Shown piece after piece: positions 27,182-35,659 of a stretch of DNA of 41,810 nt; position 1 is the stretch's first letter, and every line of letters begins with the position of its first letter. Under the pieces are notes generated by a model. That model saw nothing but the letters and a program-made list of their open reading frames with translations. It was not told where the DNA came from and did not search any database. The position numbers and the translations under genes were made by a program. The stretch spans positions 1-41,810 of the forward strand of contig JAMPAV010000014.1 in assembly GCA_023667055.1 (NCBI GenBank). The letters are read 5' to 3'. This DNA is from Muribaculum sp. (GTDB taxonomy: Bacteria > Bacteroidota > Bacteroidia > Bacteroidales > Muribaculaceae).

Positions 27182-29677
27182 ATGAGACATTTTTTAGTTT
27201 TGATATTGGCGTGCATTTCCTTTGCAGGCTTGGCTCAAAACGTCAGTATATCGGCAAAGAACAGCCAGGCCTCCGCAGTATTCCGCTCTCTTATGCAGCA
27301 GACAGGCAAGAACTTCGTGTATAGTTCAGAACTCCTGCAAGGTATGAGGGTGACAGTTGAGGCCAAAGACAAGCCGCTGAAGCGCGTGCTTGATGATATT
27401 TTTGCCGACACTGACATCGAATACAAGATAAAGGGAAAGAATGTGGTCTTGAAAAGAAAGAAAAAGAAGGAGCAGAACGCGAGAACCATTCCCAAGTTAC
27501 CCGAATCGAAGATTCAAACCAAATCAACAATTGACACCCCCGTGATGCTACAGGAACTGGAGGTGGTTTCGCGGCTGGAATCCCCTCAGGTGGAGACTGC
27601 TGAGATCGGTGCAAGGAAAGTTACCGGCGACCAGGTGCGCAACACTCCGGTACTCTTTGGCGAGGCTGACGTGATAAAGGCATTGACCATGGAACCTGGT
27701 GTCAATGAAGGCACAGAGGGTATGGCAGGGATGAACGTGCATGGCGGCAACACCGACGAGAACCTGTATATGCTCGACAATGTGCCTCTCTATCAGGTGA
27801 ACCATTTCGCCGGGCTGTTTTCTGCTTTCAACACCGACATCATCCGCTACATCGATTTCTTCAAGACCTCGATGCCGGCGAAATACGACGGTCGCCTCTC
27901 ATCGTTTCTTGATGTGAGGACACTCAACGGAACTCCTGATGGTCATCGTGGAAGCGCAAGACTCGGACTCACGTCGGGAGCTTTCAACATACGCGGTCCG
28001 ATTGGCAAAAAGACATCATATCTCGTGGGTCTTCGCCGTTCCTGGTATGACGTGCTGACCATCCCGGCACTTGCCGTCATAAATTCCCAACAAGACGAAA
28101 CCAGCATATTCCATTACTATTTCATGGATCTGAATGCCAAGTTAAGCCATAAATTCTCCGATAAAGCCACAGGCTTTGTAAGTGTGTATTTCGGCGACGA
28201 TCGTCTTAAAGTAGGATATGAGGAGGACTGGTCGTTTTATACACACAATATTAACGGAGAGGAGATATTCATTGAAGATGGTTATGACACTGAAACCAAC
28301 AGTATGCATTGGGGAAACCTTGTGGCTCAGCTGGGACTTAACTATCGTTTCAGACCAAACCTTACAGCTGAGTTCACTGCCGCCTACACACGTTATTTTT
28401 CAGACCTTACTCACCATTATAAAGAAGATTACAAAGATGAAAACGGCATAGTCATCTCTCAGCTTGAAGAGAAGACCAAAACCAACAACAATATCAACGA
28501 CTGGATATTCCGTGGCGATTTCGACTGGCAGCCAAATGAAGAGCAACGGGTGAGATTTGGTGCAAACTTCGTGCGTCATTCATTCCTGCCCCAAAGGTTG
28601 ACGCGCAGTGGCGTGGAAGGTGGACTGAAATGGCAGATACGCGACTCCACATGGAGCTATGGTGCCAATGAAGCCAACATCTATATTGAAGATGATTGGA
28701 AAGTCTCTGATAAATTCAGGTTGAATGCAGGCATTCATGCATCGCTTTTCAATATAGACCATGGCATCAAGCATGGCGTGTCGCCTCGTCTTTCGGCCGC
28801 ATATCATCCTTCGGAATCTTTTGCGTTCAAGGCTGCCTACAGCCGTACAACCCAATACGTGCATCAACTGTCGGAATCCTATCTTGCACTTCCCACCGAC
28901 CAATGGATTCCGGTGATGGGCAAGTTCAAGCCTCAGACAGCCGACAAGGTGGCAGCCGGTGCCTACTGGCAGTCGAAATCGGGTGACTATGCAGTGTCGG
29001 TGGAGGGTTACTGGAAGTGGATGCGCAATCTTGTGGATTACTGCGAAGAGTATTATCTCAAGCCTCCGGTGGAAATGTGGAATGCAAGGCTAACTTCCGG
29101 CAGCGGGACTGCAAAGGGCATTGACGTGAAATTGGAGAAAAAGACAGGTAAAGTCACGGGCCACATCGCATATTCACTTGGATGGGCCGACAGAACTTTC
29201 GCTGAGAAAAACGGTGGAAAGACTTATCCGGCGCGTTTCGACAACAGGCATACCATCAACATCCTTGTCAACTGGAATATCAGTAAAAAAGTACAGTTGA
29301 ATGCAGCCTGGACCGGACACTCAGGCAACCGGTTTACTTTTCTCACACAATCCTGGGAACAACCATATTTCGGCTATGACAAGTATGAAGATGATTTTCC
29401 TCTGAAAATGCCACTCAACTACTATCAGTTGCCTTTTTACCACCGGCTTGACCTTGCCTGCACTGTCAGGAACAAACGAGGATACTGGACATTCAGCCTT
29501 TACAACGCATACAATCATCTGAATACCATTGCCATCACAAGAGGGGAGAACTCAACTTGGGAAGATATCGCGGGGCCGGAGGGTGAACTTGGCGGCACAT
29601 GGATCTCACGACCCGTTTTCAAAAAAGTAGCATTTCTTCCAATTATACCATCAATTTCATACACATGGGAATTCTAA
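27182..29677 (+). CDS. TonB-dependent receptor with N-terminal STN signalling domain
   Basis: An 831-residue outer-membrane receptor. Signal peptide 1-18 (SFAGLAQ). STN domain at about 20-83 (ASAVFRSLMQQTGKNFVYSS, KDKPLKRVLDDIFADTDIEY), the module that talks to an anti-sigma in the periplasm. After a Lys-rich linker comes the plug (about 130-250: GARKVTGDQVRNTPVLFGEA, NVHGGNTDENLYMLDNVPL) and then a 22-strand-type barrel ending in SISYTWEF. Unlike SusC-type relatives there is no carboxypeptidase-regulatory domain between STN and plug. It probably imports an unknown ligand and reports its presence to the ECF sigma factor. The DUF4249 lipoprotein overlaps its 3' end by 13 bases, a standard pairing. 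Confidence 0.9.
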   Translation: MRHFLVLILACISFAGLAQNVSISAKNSQASAVFRSLMQQTGKNFVYSSELLQGMRVTVEAKDKPLKRVLDDIFADTDIEYKIKGKNVVLKRKKKKEQNARTIPKLPESKIQTKSTIDTPVMLQELEVVSRLESPQVETAEIGARKVTGDQVRNTPVLFGEADVIKALTMEPGVNEGTEGMAGMNVHGGNTDENLYMLDNVPLYQVNHFAGLFSAFNTDIIRYIDFFKTSMPAKYDGRLSSFLDVRTLNGTPDGHRGSARLGLTSGAFNIRGPIGKKTSYLVGLRRSWYDVLTIPALAVINSQQDETSIFHYYFMDLNAKLSHKFSDKATGFVSVYFGDDRLKVGYEEDWSFYTHNINGEEIFIEDGYDTETNSMHWGNLVAQLGLNYRFRPNLTAEFTAAYTRYFSDLTHHYKEDYKDENGIVISQLEEKTKTNNNINDWIFRGDFDWQPNEEQRVRFGANFVRHSFLPQRLTRSGVEGGLKWQIRDSTWSYGANEANIYIEDDWKVSDKFRLNAGIHASLFNIDHGIKHGVSPRLSAAYHPSESFAFKAAYSRTTQYVHQLSESYLALPTDQWIPVMGKFKPQTADKVAAGAYWQSKSGDYAVSVEGYWKWMRNLVDYCEEYYLKPPVEMWNARLTSGSGTAKGIDVKLEKKTGKVTGHIAYSLGWADRTFAEKNGGKTYPARFDNRHTINILVNWNISKKVQLNAAWTGHSGNRFTFLTQSWEQPYFGYDKYEDDFPLKMPLNYYQLPFYHRLDLACTVRNKRGYWTFSLYNAYNHLNTIAITRGENSTWEDIAGPEGELGGTWISRPVFKKVAFLPIIPSISYTWEF

Positions 29678-30711
29678 AACATACAATATATTCAGTACTG
29701 ACGGTTGTGATACTGACCGGCTGTTTGAGGGATTTCACAGATGAAATAGACACAACACCTGTGCTATGCATAAATTCCCTGATTTCTGCAGGAGAACCTA
29801 TCGAGGTTTCTGTCTCCCACACTTGGAAATATACGGATGTGGAGATTGTAATAGATCCGGATCACTACTATGGCGGTGGCTATGAAATCCGCTACGATAA
29901 GGAAGTTTCTGACGCCATAGTGGAGATATATGTCAACGGAAGGCTGGAAAGCAATGATTATATTCCGAAAGAGGGAGATCATATCAGGATTGTGGCCACA
30001 AGCCGGAAGTATGGCTCGGCTGAGGGGGAGGTGACGGTGCCGGTTAGTGTCCCGATTGAGTCCTTAGAGTGGGATGCCTCAATATCAAGTCAGGGGAAAA
30101 TTGAAGATGAGTATGGTAGATTTAAATATAGCGTTAAATTCCGGCTTGATGCAAAACTTACACTTGAGGATGCAGCGGATGGAGAAAATTATTATCAGGT
30201 GACGTTCAATCCAAGGCATGATGACATGGAGGGCGATGATTCGACATCGTCAAATTCAATCGATGGTGTGAATTTTTCCATGGGCGAGTTCAAATATCAG
30301 TCGGAACCTGTCTTTTCCGAACACATTGGGATGATCGACGCGATCTCGGGGATGGATGCATACGGATTCACTTTCTTCACCGACCGCCAATTTTCAGGGG
30401 AAAAATATACGTTGAATCTTCAATTTGAGAACATGGAGATAAAGACGGTCGATGTCAAGCCCGATGAGTCGGATATGGACTGGAGCGTATGTTTTGATCT
30501 CTACACAACGTCGCAAAGCCTCTATAATCTGGCCAACTATCGCTGGCACTGCTATGAGGGGTTGGTTTCCGATATCGGCAATATAGGAATGAGCGATCCC
30601 GTTTGGGGCTACAGCAATGTCTCCACCGGTGCCGGTGTGATAGCCGCCCAATCCAAATCAACCTGTAAAATCAACCTCAAGGACTTCTTTTTATCCCAAA
30701 TGGAACAATAG
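29665..30711 (+). CDS. DUF4249 lipoprotein, partner of the TonB-dependent receptor
   Basis: About 348 residues from the ATG at 29665, which overlaps the receptor stop by 13 bases. The frame is open further upstream to 29599, but that part lies inside the receptor gene and would spoil the signal peptide. The leader ends in the lipobox LTGC, so it is lipid anchored. The rest is beta-rich (PVLCINSLISAGEPIEVSVS, EGEVTVPVSVPIESLEWD) and matches DUF4249, a Bacteroidetes family encoded next to STN-type receptors. By analogy with SusD it may help capture the ligand at the cell surface; this is inference. Confidence 0.85.
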   Translation: MGILKHTIYSVLTVVILTGCLRDFTDEIDTTPVLCINSLISAGEPIEVSVSHTWKYTDVEIVIDPDHYYGGGYEIRYDKEVSDAIVEIYVNGRLESNDYIPKEGDHIRIVATSRKYGSAEGEVTVPVSVPIESLEWDASISSQGKIEDEYGRFKYSVKFRLDAKLTLEDAADGENYYQVTFNPRHDDMEGDDSTSSNSIDGVNFSMGEFKYQSEPVFSEHIGMIDAISGMDAYGFTFFTDRQFSGEKYTLNLQFENMEIKTVDVKPDESDMDWSVCFDLYTTSQSLYNLANYRWHCYEGLVSDIGNIGMSDPVWGYSNVSTGAGVIAAQSKSTCKINLKDFFLSQMEQ

Positions 30712-30743
30712 AAACTACCATACGTAGTGAAACATCGAGTGGG

Positions 30744-30751
30744 TATGTTTG
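30744..30751 (+). promoter_or_regulatory. Possible -7 element before the Omp85-like gene
   Basis: TATGTTTG matches TAnnTTTG but no TTG lies 19-21 bases upstream, so this is a weak candidate within the 118-base spacer after the DUF4249 gene. Confidence 0.25.
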
Positions 30752-30829
30752 TTTTAGGATAAAGCAGGTAAGAAAATTTAAGGATTTTTGAAACTGTTTA
30801 AACTATGAACAAACACATCCACTTGTATT

Positions 30830-32044
30830 ATGTCTATCCGCTATAAATATCCAGCTTTGCTAATCGCCGTAATCACGGCGATGCTTCAGGTTTTGCCTGT
30901 GATGGGTGCGGAAGAGGATCCGGAAGCCAAGCGAGGTGTAACAATAATAACTCCTGCTCGCAGGTTGCCGGTAGATTCCATAAAGCCCAAGCGAAACCTA
31001 TATGAGAAAATCAAATACTATTTCGACCACACCAACGACGTAAAGGAAGACTACAAGAAGTTTGACTGGTCGGTGATCGGTGGCCCTTATTATTCATCTG
31101 ATGTTCATTTCGGTATCGGGCTGGTTGCCTCGGCACAGTATCGTACTTCGACGACCGACTCTCTTCTCCGTCCATCAAATGCTGCTCTGAAGGCTCAGCT
31201 CTCTACCACGCTATTCTATTCCTTTTCAATATCAGGCGAACATATTTTTCCGGGCAACCGATGGATTCTTGACTATAAGGCGAAATTCCAGTCGCTTCCG
31301 ACGTATTTCTGGGGAATCGGATATGCCAACGCCCGCGATGACATAAAGAGCAAATATAAAGAACTGAGTCTCATCACACATGTCGATTTCCTTTATCGGC
31401 CTATAGACCGGCTTTATGTGGGACCTTCTGTGGATTTCAATTATTTCCATACACGTAACCGTCGCGATAATCTGCAACTTTGGGATGGAATGCAGTTGAA
31501 AAATACCATATTTGGTGTCGGTCTAAAAATTTCATACGATTCCCGTGACAACATTACCGCACCCAACAAGGGGTGGCTGTTGTCTCTCTCCCAAAGATTT
31601 TATCCGAAACTTTTGGGCAACAACAATCATTCTTTCTCTTCTACAGAGATGGAGCTATGTCATTATCAGCATCTGTGGAAAGGTGGTGTGCTTGCCGGAA
31701 GAATACATGGAAACTTCACCTACGGCAAGACTCCCTGGAGCATGATGCCTACTTTCGGCGATATCGGAATGCGAGGCTATTATTTAGGCAGATACCGCGA
31801 CAAGTGCGAGGCCGACATAACTTTAGAACTGCGTCAGCATGTTTGGAGAAGAAACGGTATCGTGTTTTGGGTGGGGGCGGCTGAGGTGGCTCCGGATCTG
31901 AAGCATTTCACAATGAAAAAGGTTCTTCCCAATTTAGGGATAGGATACAGATGGGAATTTAAGAAAAACGTCAATGTCCGGGTAGATTTCGGTATTGGCA
32001 AAGGTACAACTGGTTTTGAATTCAATATTAATGAAGCATTCTGA
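30830..32044 (+). CDS. BamA/TamA (Omp85) family outer-membrane barrel without POTRA domains
   Basis: A 404-residue protein with a signal peptide (residues 1-26, ending PVMGA), a short periplasmic linker and a 16-strand-type barrel. The signature FGDIGMRGYYLGRYRDK is the conserved loop L6 motif ((V/I/M)RG(F/Y)) of Omp85 barrels, and DSRDNITAPNKGWLLSLSQ is another family block. No POTRA domains precede the barrel, so it is not the assembly factor BamA itself; such short Omp85 proteins are called surface antigens, and their cargo is unknown. The gene overlaps the phosphoethanolamine transferase by 14 bases, suggesting coupled translation. Confidence 0.85.
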   Translation: MSIRYKYPALLIAVITAMLQVLPVMGAEEDPEAKRGVTIITPARRLPVDSIKPKRNLYEKIKYYFDHTNDVKEDYKKFDWSVIGGPYYSSDVHFGIGLVASAQYRTSTTDSLLRPSNAALKAQLSTTLFYSFSISGEHIFPGNRWILDYKAKFQSLPTYFWGIGYANARDDIKSKYKELSLITHVDFLYRPIDRLYVGPSVDFNYFHTRNRRDNLQLWDGMQLKNTIFGVGLKISYDSRDNITAPNKGWLLSLSQRFYPKLLGNNNHSFSSTEMELCHYQHLWKGGVLAGRIHGNFTYGKTPWSMMPTFGDIGMRGYYLGRYRDKCEADITLELRQHVWRRNGIVFWVGAAEVAPDLKHFTMKKVLPNLGIGYRWEFKKNVNVRVDFGIGKGTTGFEFNINEAF

Positions 32045-33806
32045 CGACATAAAAAGATTAAAGCGCAAGGTGACGGCAAGGCTTCGCTCGGCAAGATTCA
32101 TATATTTCTATTTTATCCTGTCGCTGGCATTGCCCAACATATTGCTTGCGTTCACGGAGAATTTCACATTTCTCGAAAGATGTGCCAACATCCTCCTTCC
32201 GCTTGGCATATATGTATTGATGGTTTCGATATCGCGCAAACTGGGACGCACCATCTGGATTCTGCTTCCGCTCATTCTCATGGGGGCGATGCAGATAGTG
32301 TTGTTGAAACTTTACGGTCGCTCGGTGATTGCAGTGGATATGCTTCTCAATCTTACCTCCACCAATCCCGGGGAAGCCGGCGAGTTGCTCGGCAACCTGT
32401 GGCCTGTCGTGATATTTGTGTGTGTGCTTTATCTCCCTTCCCTGGTAATGGGTGTGTGGATGATGGTGCATAAGGTTGAGCTTCCGGGACGCTTCACTTT
32501 GAAAGGCAGAGTCACGTCTTATTGTCTGATTGGAGCGGGGGCTGTATGTGTGCTGTTGTGTTTCGTCACCGACCATTCCTACGCCATGCGGAAAGATCTT
32601 TATCCGGTGAATGTGGCTTACAATGTAGGGCTTGCCACAAAACACACTGAGAAACTGATGAAGCGTGATGAACTTTCGCAGAATTTCCATTTCAACAGTT
32701 TTGACTCGCACCCTGATTCCCTGAAGGAAATTTATGTGCTTGTGGTGGGGGAGACTTCACGTGCCGACCACTGGCAGATCAATGGTTATGGAAGGGAGAC
32801 AAATCCGAAATTGTCCAAGCGCAATGACATATATTCATTCCCGAAGGCGATGAGCGAGTCAAACACCACCCACAAGAGTGTGCCTCTTTTGCTTTCTCAT
32901 CTTGATTCATCCACATACGGCGATTCCATCTATGTGGTGAAGAGCATCCTGTCGTTGTTTAGGGAAGCCGGATTTCGGACTGCTTTCGTATCCAATCAGC
33001 AGCGCAATGGATCTTTCATAGATTTCTTTGGGGAAGAGGCTGACACGACGATATTTTTAAAGGATAAGCCTGAGTCAAATGCCACCGGTTGCGACATGGA
33101 TCTTGTCGGGGAGTTTGACAAGATAGTATCGCCAAGTGCACGGAAACAACTTATAGTGTTGCATTCCTACGGCTCACATTTCAGTTATCAGGATCGTTAC
33201 ACCGATGAATACAGACATTTCACACCTGACAACTATAAGGAGGCGTCTGCAGGGGAGAAAGAAAAACTATTGAATGCATACGATAATTCCGTAAGAGTGA
33301 CGGATGACTTGCTCAACTCTTTGATAGAGAAAATAGAGGGCTGCAATCCTGATATGGCTGCCATGGTCTATACTTCCGATCATGGGGAGGATCTTTATGA
33401 TGATGACAGAAACCTGTTTCTCCATGCTTCTCCGTGTCCGTCGTTCTATCAGCTCAGGGTTCCGTTTGTGGTGTGGTTGTCTGATGGATACGTAAGTGTC
33501 CAGCCCAAGGCGCCTATGGCACTCAGAAACAATATTGACAAAAGAATTTCCTCAAGCAGGTCTTTTTTTGACACCATGACATGTCTTGCGGGGGTGCATA
33601 CTTCAAAAAGCTGCTGCCGTGACAACTTGGCTTCGCTTAGATATTCCGAACCTCAGCGCAGGTATCTTGACGATCACAATAAATCGGTGAAATTGACGGA
33701 GAGTGGTTTTCAGACCCAGGATCTGGTGCAGCTCATACATCTTGACGGACATAATTGTCTCACCGCACAGGCTGGAGAGTCAATCGTCCATCAGCAAGAG
33801 CGTTAA
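32031..33806 (+). CDS. Phosphoethanolamine transferase (EptA-type, sulfatase fold)
   Basis: About 591 residues from the ATG at 32031; the open frame back to 31995 lies inside the barrel gene. Four or five membrane helices occupy residues about 20-200. The periplasmic sulfatase-fold domain starts at VLVVGETSRADHW (metal-binding Glu), has the nucleophile Thr in SNTTHKSVP, NAYDNSVRVTD, and the metal site SDHGEDLYDDD with HASPCP after it. It transfers phosphoethanolamine from phosphatidylethanolamine to a surface glycolipid, most likely lipid A, a change that lowers binding of cationic peptides. The exact acceptor cannot be read from sequence. The last 47 bases overlap the convergent SprT-like gene. 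Confidence 0.88.
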   Translation: MKHSDDIKRLKRKVTARLRSARFIYFYFILSLALPNILLAFTENFTFLERCANILLPLGIYVLMVSISRKLGRTIWILLPLILMGAMQIVLLKLYGRSVIAVDMLLNLTSTNPGEAGELLGNLWPVVIFVCVLYLPSLVMGVWMMVHKVELPGRFTLKGRVTSYCLIGAGAVCVLLCFVTDHSYAMRKDLYPVNVAYNVGLATKHTEKLMKRDELSQNFHFNSFDSHPDSLKEIYVLVVGETSRADHWQINGYGRETNPKLSKRNDIYSFPKAMSESNTTHKSVPLLLSHLDSSTYGDSIYVVKSILSLFREAGFRTAFVSNQQRNGSFIDFFGEEADTTIFLKDKPESNATGCDMDLVGEFDKIVSPSARKQLIVLHSYGSHFSYQDRYTDEYRHFTPDNYKEASAGEKEKLLNAYDNSVRVTDDLLNSLIEKIEGCNPDMAAMVYTSDHGEDLYDDDRNLFLHASPCPSFYQLRVPFVVWLSDGYVSVQPKAPMALRNNIDKRISSSRSFFDTMTCLAGVHTSKSCCRDNLASLRYSEPQRRYLDDHNKSVKLTESGFQTQDLVQLIHLDGHNCLTAQAGESIVHQQER

Positions 33807-34437
33807 ATTCGAGGCGTGTCCCCTCCTTGATTTTTTTAATCCCCTCTTCGTCGATTTGAAACAGTTTGGGAGTCAATACACGCCTGAAACGGTTGAAGTA
33901 GCTGCCATACACCCAATACCATTCCTGGTTTGCCACTTTGTCCCAGTCGTTGAAGGCATGGTGTATCTCAAACACTTTGCTTTGCGACACTTTACAGAAT
34001 AGTCTGCGGCCATCGGTCAGGGTGCACAAGCACACTATGGAATGAGCCTTTGTCCGGTCGCTGTCGAGTTGTTGCAGCGTACAGCGGTGGCTTATGGTGA
34101 TATGTCGTCCGAAACGTCTGTTGATTTCATTCATGATTTGCTTGAAGACAGGTCCATGGCTTGATGAGTCACGAAGTTTCGCATGACATATATAAAAGTG
34201 TATCATCTCGTGGATGACCGTGTCCTCAAGCACCTCTTTCGGGACGTCATATCGGTCGCTGAGAGTGAGATGGTATGTCGCATTGCGTCCGGCAAATCCA
34301 TGCCGTTCGGCCTTGAATTGACCCATGAAGGTTTTCGCCGAGGAAATATGCATCTCCGGCCTCGGCAGCGGCTCCCTGAATATCATTCGGTTGAACCTCT
34401 CGAATCTGTCGCTCAAAAACTGTATGTTTGCCTTCAT
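33760..34437 (-). CDS. SprT-like zinc metalloprotease-type protein
   Basis: A 225-residue cytosolic protein with the zinc-binding HExxH motif in LEDTVIHEMIHFYICH (about residue 77) and a further His in SSHGPVFKQIMNEINRRFG, the layout of SprT/Spartan-like proteins. The C-terminal zinc ribbon of SprT is reduced: only IVCLC and LFCKV keep Cys residues. Family members in eukaryotes cleave DNA-protein crosslinks; bacterial ones are not characterised. It lies 42 bases after the DinD-RhuM gene on the same strand and may share its transcript; the 3' end overlaps the opposing phosphoethanolamine transferase gene. Confidence 0.85.
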   Translation of the reverse strand: MKANIQFLSDRFERFNRMIFREPLPRPEMHISSAKTFMGQFKAERHGFAGRNATYHLTLSDRYDVPKEVLEDTVIHEMIHFYICHAKLRDSSSHGPVFKQIMNEINRRFGRHITISHRCTLQQLDSDRTKAHSIVCLCTLTDGRRLFCKVSQSKVFEIHHAFNDWDKVANQEWYWVYGSYFNRFRRVLTPKLFQIDEEGIKKIKEGTRLEFNALADGRLTLQPVR

Positions 34438-34479
34438 TTAATAATAAGAATTCCTCAAATATTGGGATAATAAATATCG

Positions 34480-35322
34480 TTATTCTTTATATTCCCAGGT
34501 GGAGTGTTTTCCGAAATCAATATCAAAGCGTGGCAATGTCCCATACTCAACAGTCGGTTCCATCAGGAAGAGGTCAAAATCGGATACTTCATTTTGATCC
34601 TGTATGGCCCAAATTCGAAATTGAGTGGCCTGATAACTGTTCACCCTATATCCGACGGCTATGATTGCATCAAGATTATAGAACAAAGGATTCCTTTCAA
34701 CATCCCTTTCTCCTTCGGATTGAACTATCCAAATTTTTTGGATAGTTGCCCTTTTCTCGAGTTCTCCTGACTCGTAAATTTGGTTTAGATGATAGCTGAT
34801 GGTGCGGACGTCAACTCCGAATAAATCTGCCATTTTTCGCTGCGACATCCAGAATGTTTCGCTGTTGAATATGACTTCAATTCTTGTTTCTGCTTGAGGT
34901 GTCTTGTAAAATATAATATTGGATGTCAATGAATTGTCCACAAGTTCCAAGGTGGGTGTCGTCTCTGAATAATAGCTTCTTGCTTGCTGTACAAGCACCT
35001 TTTTGCTATCTGCATTTTCGGCTATTATAAGGCATGCTGTGCGGGATAAGTGGTATAGTTCTACCTTCCTGTAGGCTCCGCTTCCGAGCCTGACCATTTC
35101 AACCGTTTGGTTGAAATGGTCGTCAATTTTCAGCCCTTTTTGAGTGGCTGTGTATATTGCTTTATCGATGACTTTACTGAATTTCCAATAGGCAGAATAG
35201 CCCATGGCGTTGCATAGTTCTCTTGAGCTCCAGTATTCGGATCCGTCATCTCCCACTCTCTTGATATTTTCAAAAGATGGTTTCATTTCTGCTATTTCGT
35301 TGATATTCTTTTCTTCTTTCAT
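34480..35322 (-). CDS. DinD-RhuM fusion protein
   Basis: A 280-residue protein built from two parts. Residues about 15-122 resemble the N-terminal region of DinD, the DNA-damage-inducible protein (EYWSSRELCNAMGYSAYWKF, DDHFNQTVEMV, LSRTACLIIAENADSKK). Residues about 135-240 resemble the start of RhuM family proteins (FWMSQRKMADLFGVDVRTIS, YNLDAIIAVGYRVNSYQATQ), a winged-helix-type segment. RhuM normally continues for well over 100 residues after TQFRIWA; here only about 40 unrelated-looking residues follow (SDFDLFLMEPTVEYG). Both families occur in prophages, pathogenicity islands and defence regions, and neither has an established activity. No phage or mobility genes are visible around it. 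Confidence 0.78.
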   Translation of the reverse strand: MKEEKNINEIAEMKPSFENIKRVGDDGSEYWSSRELCNAMGYSAYWKFSKVIDKAIYTATQKGLKIDDHFNQTVEMVRLGSGAYRKVELYHLSRTACLIIAENADSKKVLVQQARSYYSETTPTLELVDNSLTSNIIFYKTPQAETRIEVIFNSETFWMSQRKMADLFGVDVRTISYHLNQIYESGELEKRATIQKIWIVQSEGERDVERNPLFYNLDAIIAVGYRVNSYQATQFRIWAIQDQNEVSDFDLFLMEPTVEYGTLPRFDIDFGKHSTWEYKE

Positions 35323-35412
35323 AGTTTTACTTCATTTTTTATTGTATCGTTTTAATTTGAACCGCTACTTATGTCATTATGAGGATATATGTGACATTTG
35401 TTTTATGTCGTG

Positions 35413-35443
35413 CAAATATAATAAATTTCGTTCTTATTTACAA
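35413..35443 (-). promoter_or_regulatory. Bacteroides-type promoter for the DinD-RhuM gene
   Basis: On the minus strand TTG (35443-35441) and TATATTTG (35420-35413) are 20 bases apart. The predicted transcript starts near 35406, leaving an 84-base 5' leader before the ATG at 35322. Confidence 0.6.
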
Positions 35444-35522
35444 CAATTTAGTAATCTTAAAATTTGTATAAGCTTACAATGTACGTCTTTTATCTATGAT
35501 TTGCGGTGAAAGGAGAAAGCTG
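35444..35522. other. A+T-rich spacer in the 337-base gap between the DinD-RhuM and Dxs-like genes
   Basis: The gap from 35323 to 35659 contains the DinD-RhuM leader and promoter, this featureless stretch, a long perfect hairpin and the Dxs-like terminator. No coding potential was seen in it. Confidence 0.5.
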
Positions 35523-35565
35523 GTAAAGGTATCGGCATCGTCTATGCCGATGCCGATACCTTTAC
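35523..35565. repeat. Perfect 18-bp inverted repeat with 7-base loop
   Basis: GTAAAGGTATCGGCATCG (35523-35540) and its exact complement CGATGCCGATACCTTTAC (35548-35565) flank TCTATGC. ATGCCG is repeated in the right arm, so a shorter alternative pairing (ATCGGCAT with ATGCCGAT, 35531-35551) is possible. It is much richer in G+C than its surroundings, has no T run on either side and lies upstream of the DinD-RhuM promoter. Confidence 0.8.
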
Positions 35566-35611
35566 GATATTTGTCGATGTTTGAATGATAAAAAAACTAT
35601 GTCAAACAATC

Positions 35612-35643
35612 AAAAAAAGACAATCAGCTGATTGCCCTTTTTT
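35612..35643 (-). terminator. Rho-independent terminator of the Dxs-like gene
   Basis: The palindrome CAATCAGCTGATTG (35621-35634) is flanked by a run of seven A on one side and six T on the other. Read on the minus strand it is a hairpin followed by TTTTTTT, 17 bases after the Dxs-like stop. The symmetry would let it work in both directions. Confidence 0.75.
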
Positions 35644-35659
35644 GTCATAAATGCTTTTT

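Noticed and set aside
29599..29664. The upstream extension of the DUF4249 gene
   Set aside because: It lies wholly inside the receptor gene and would place about 22 residues before the lipoprotein leader.
31995..32030. The upstream extension of the phosphoethanolamine transferase gene
   Set aside because: The region is coding for the end of the Omp85-like barrel in another frame; the ATG at 32031 gives the usual short cytosolic N terminus.
34504..34770. A plus-strand open frame opposite the DinD-RhuM gene
   Set aside because: The minus-strand frame has clear DinD and RhuM resemblance and a matched promoter; the opposite frame resembles nothing.
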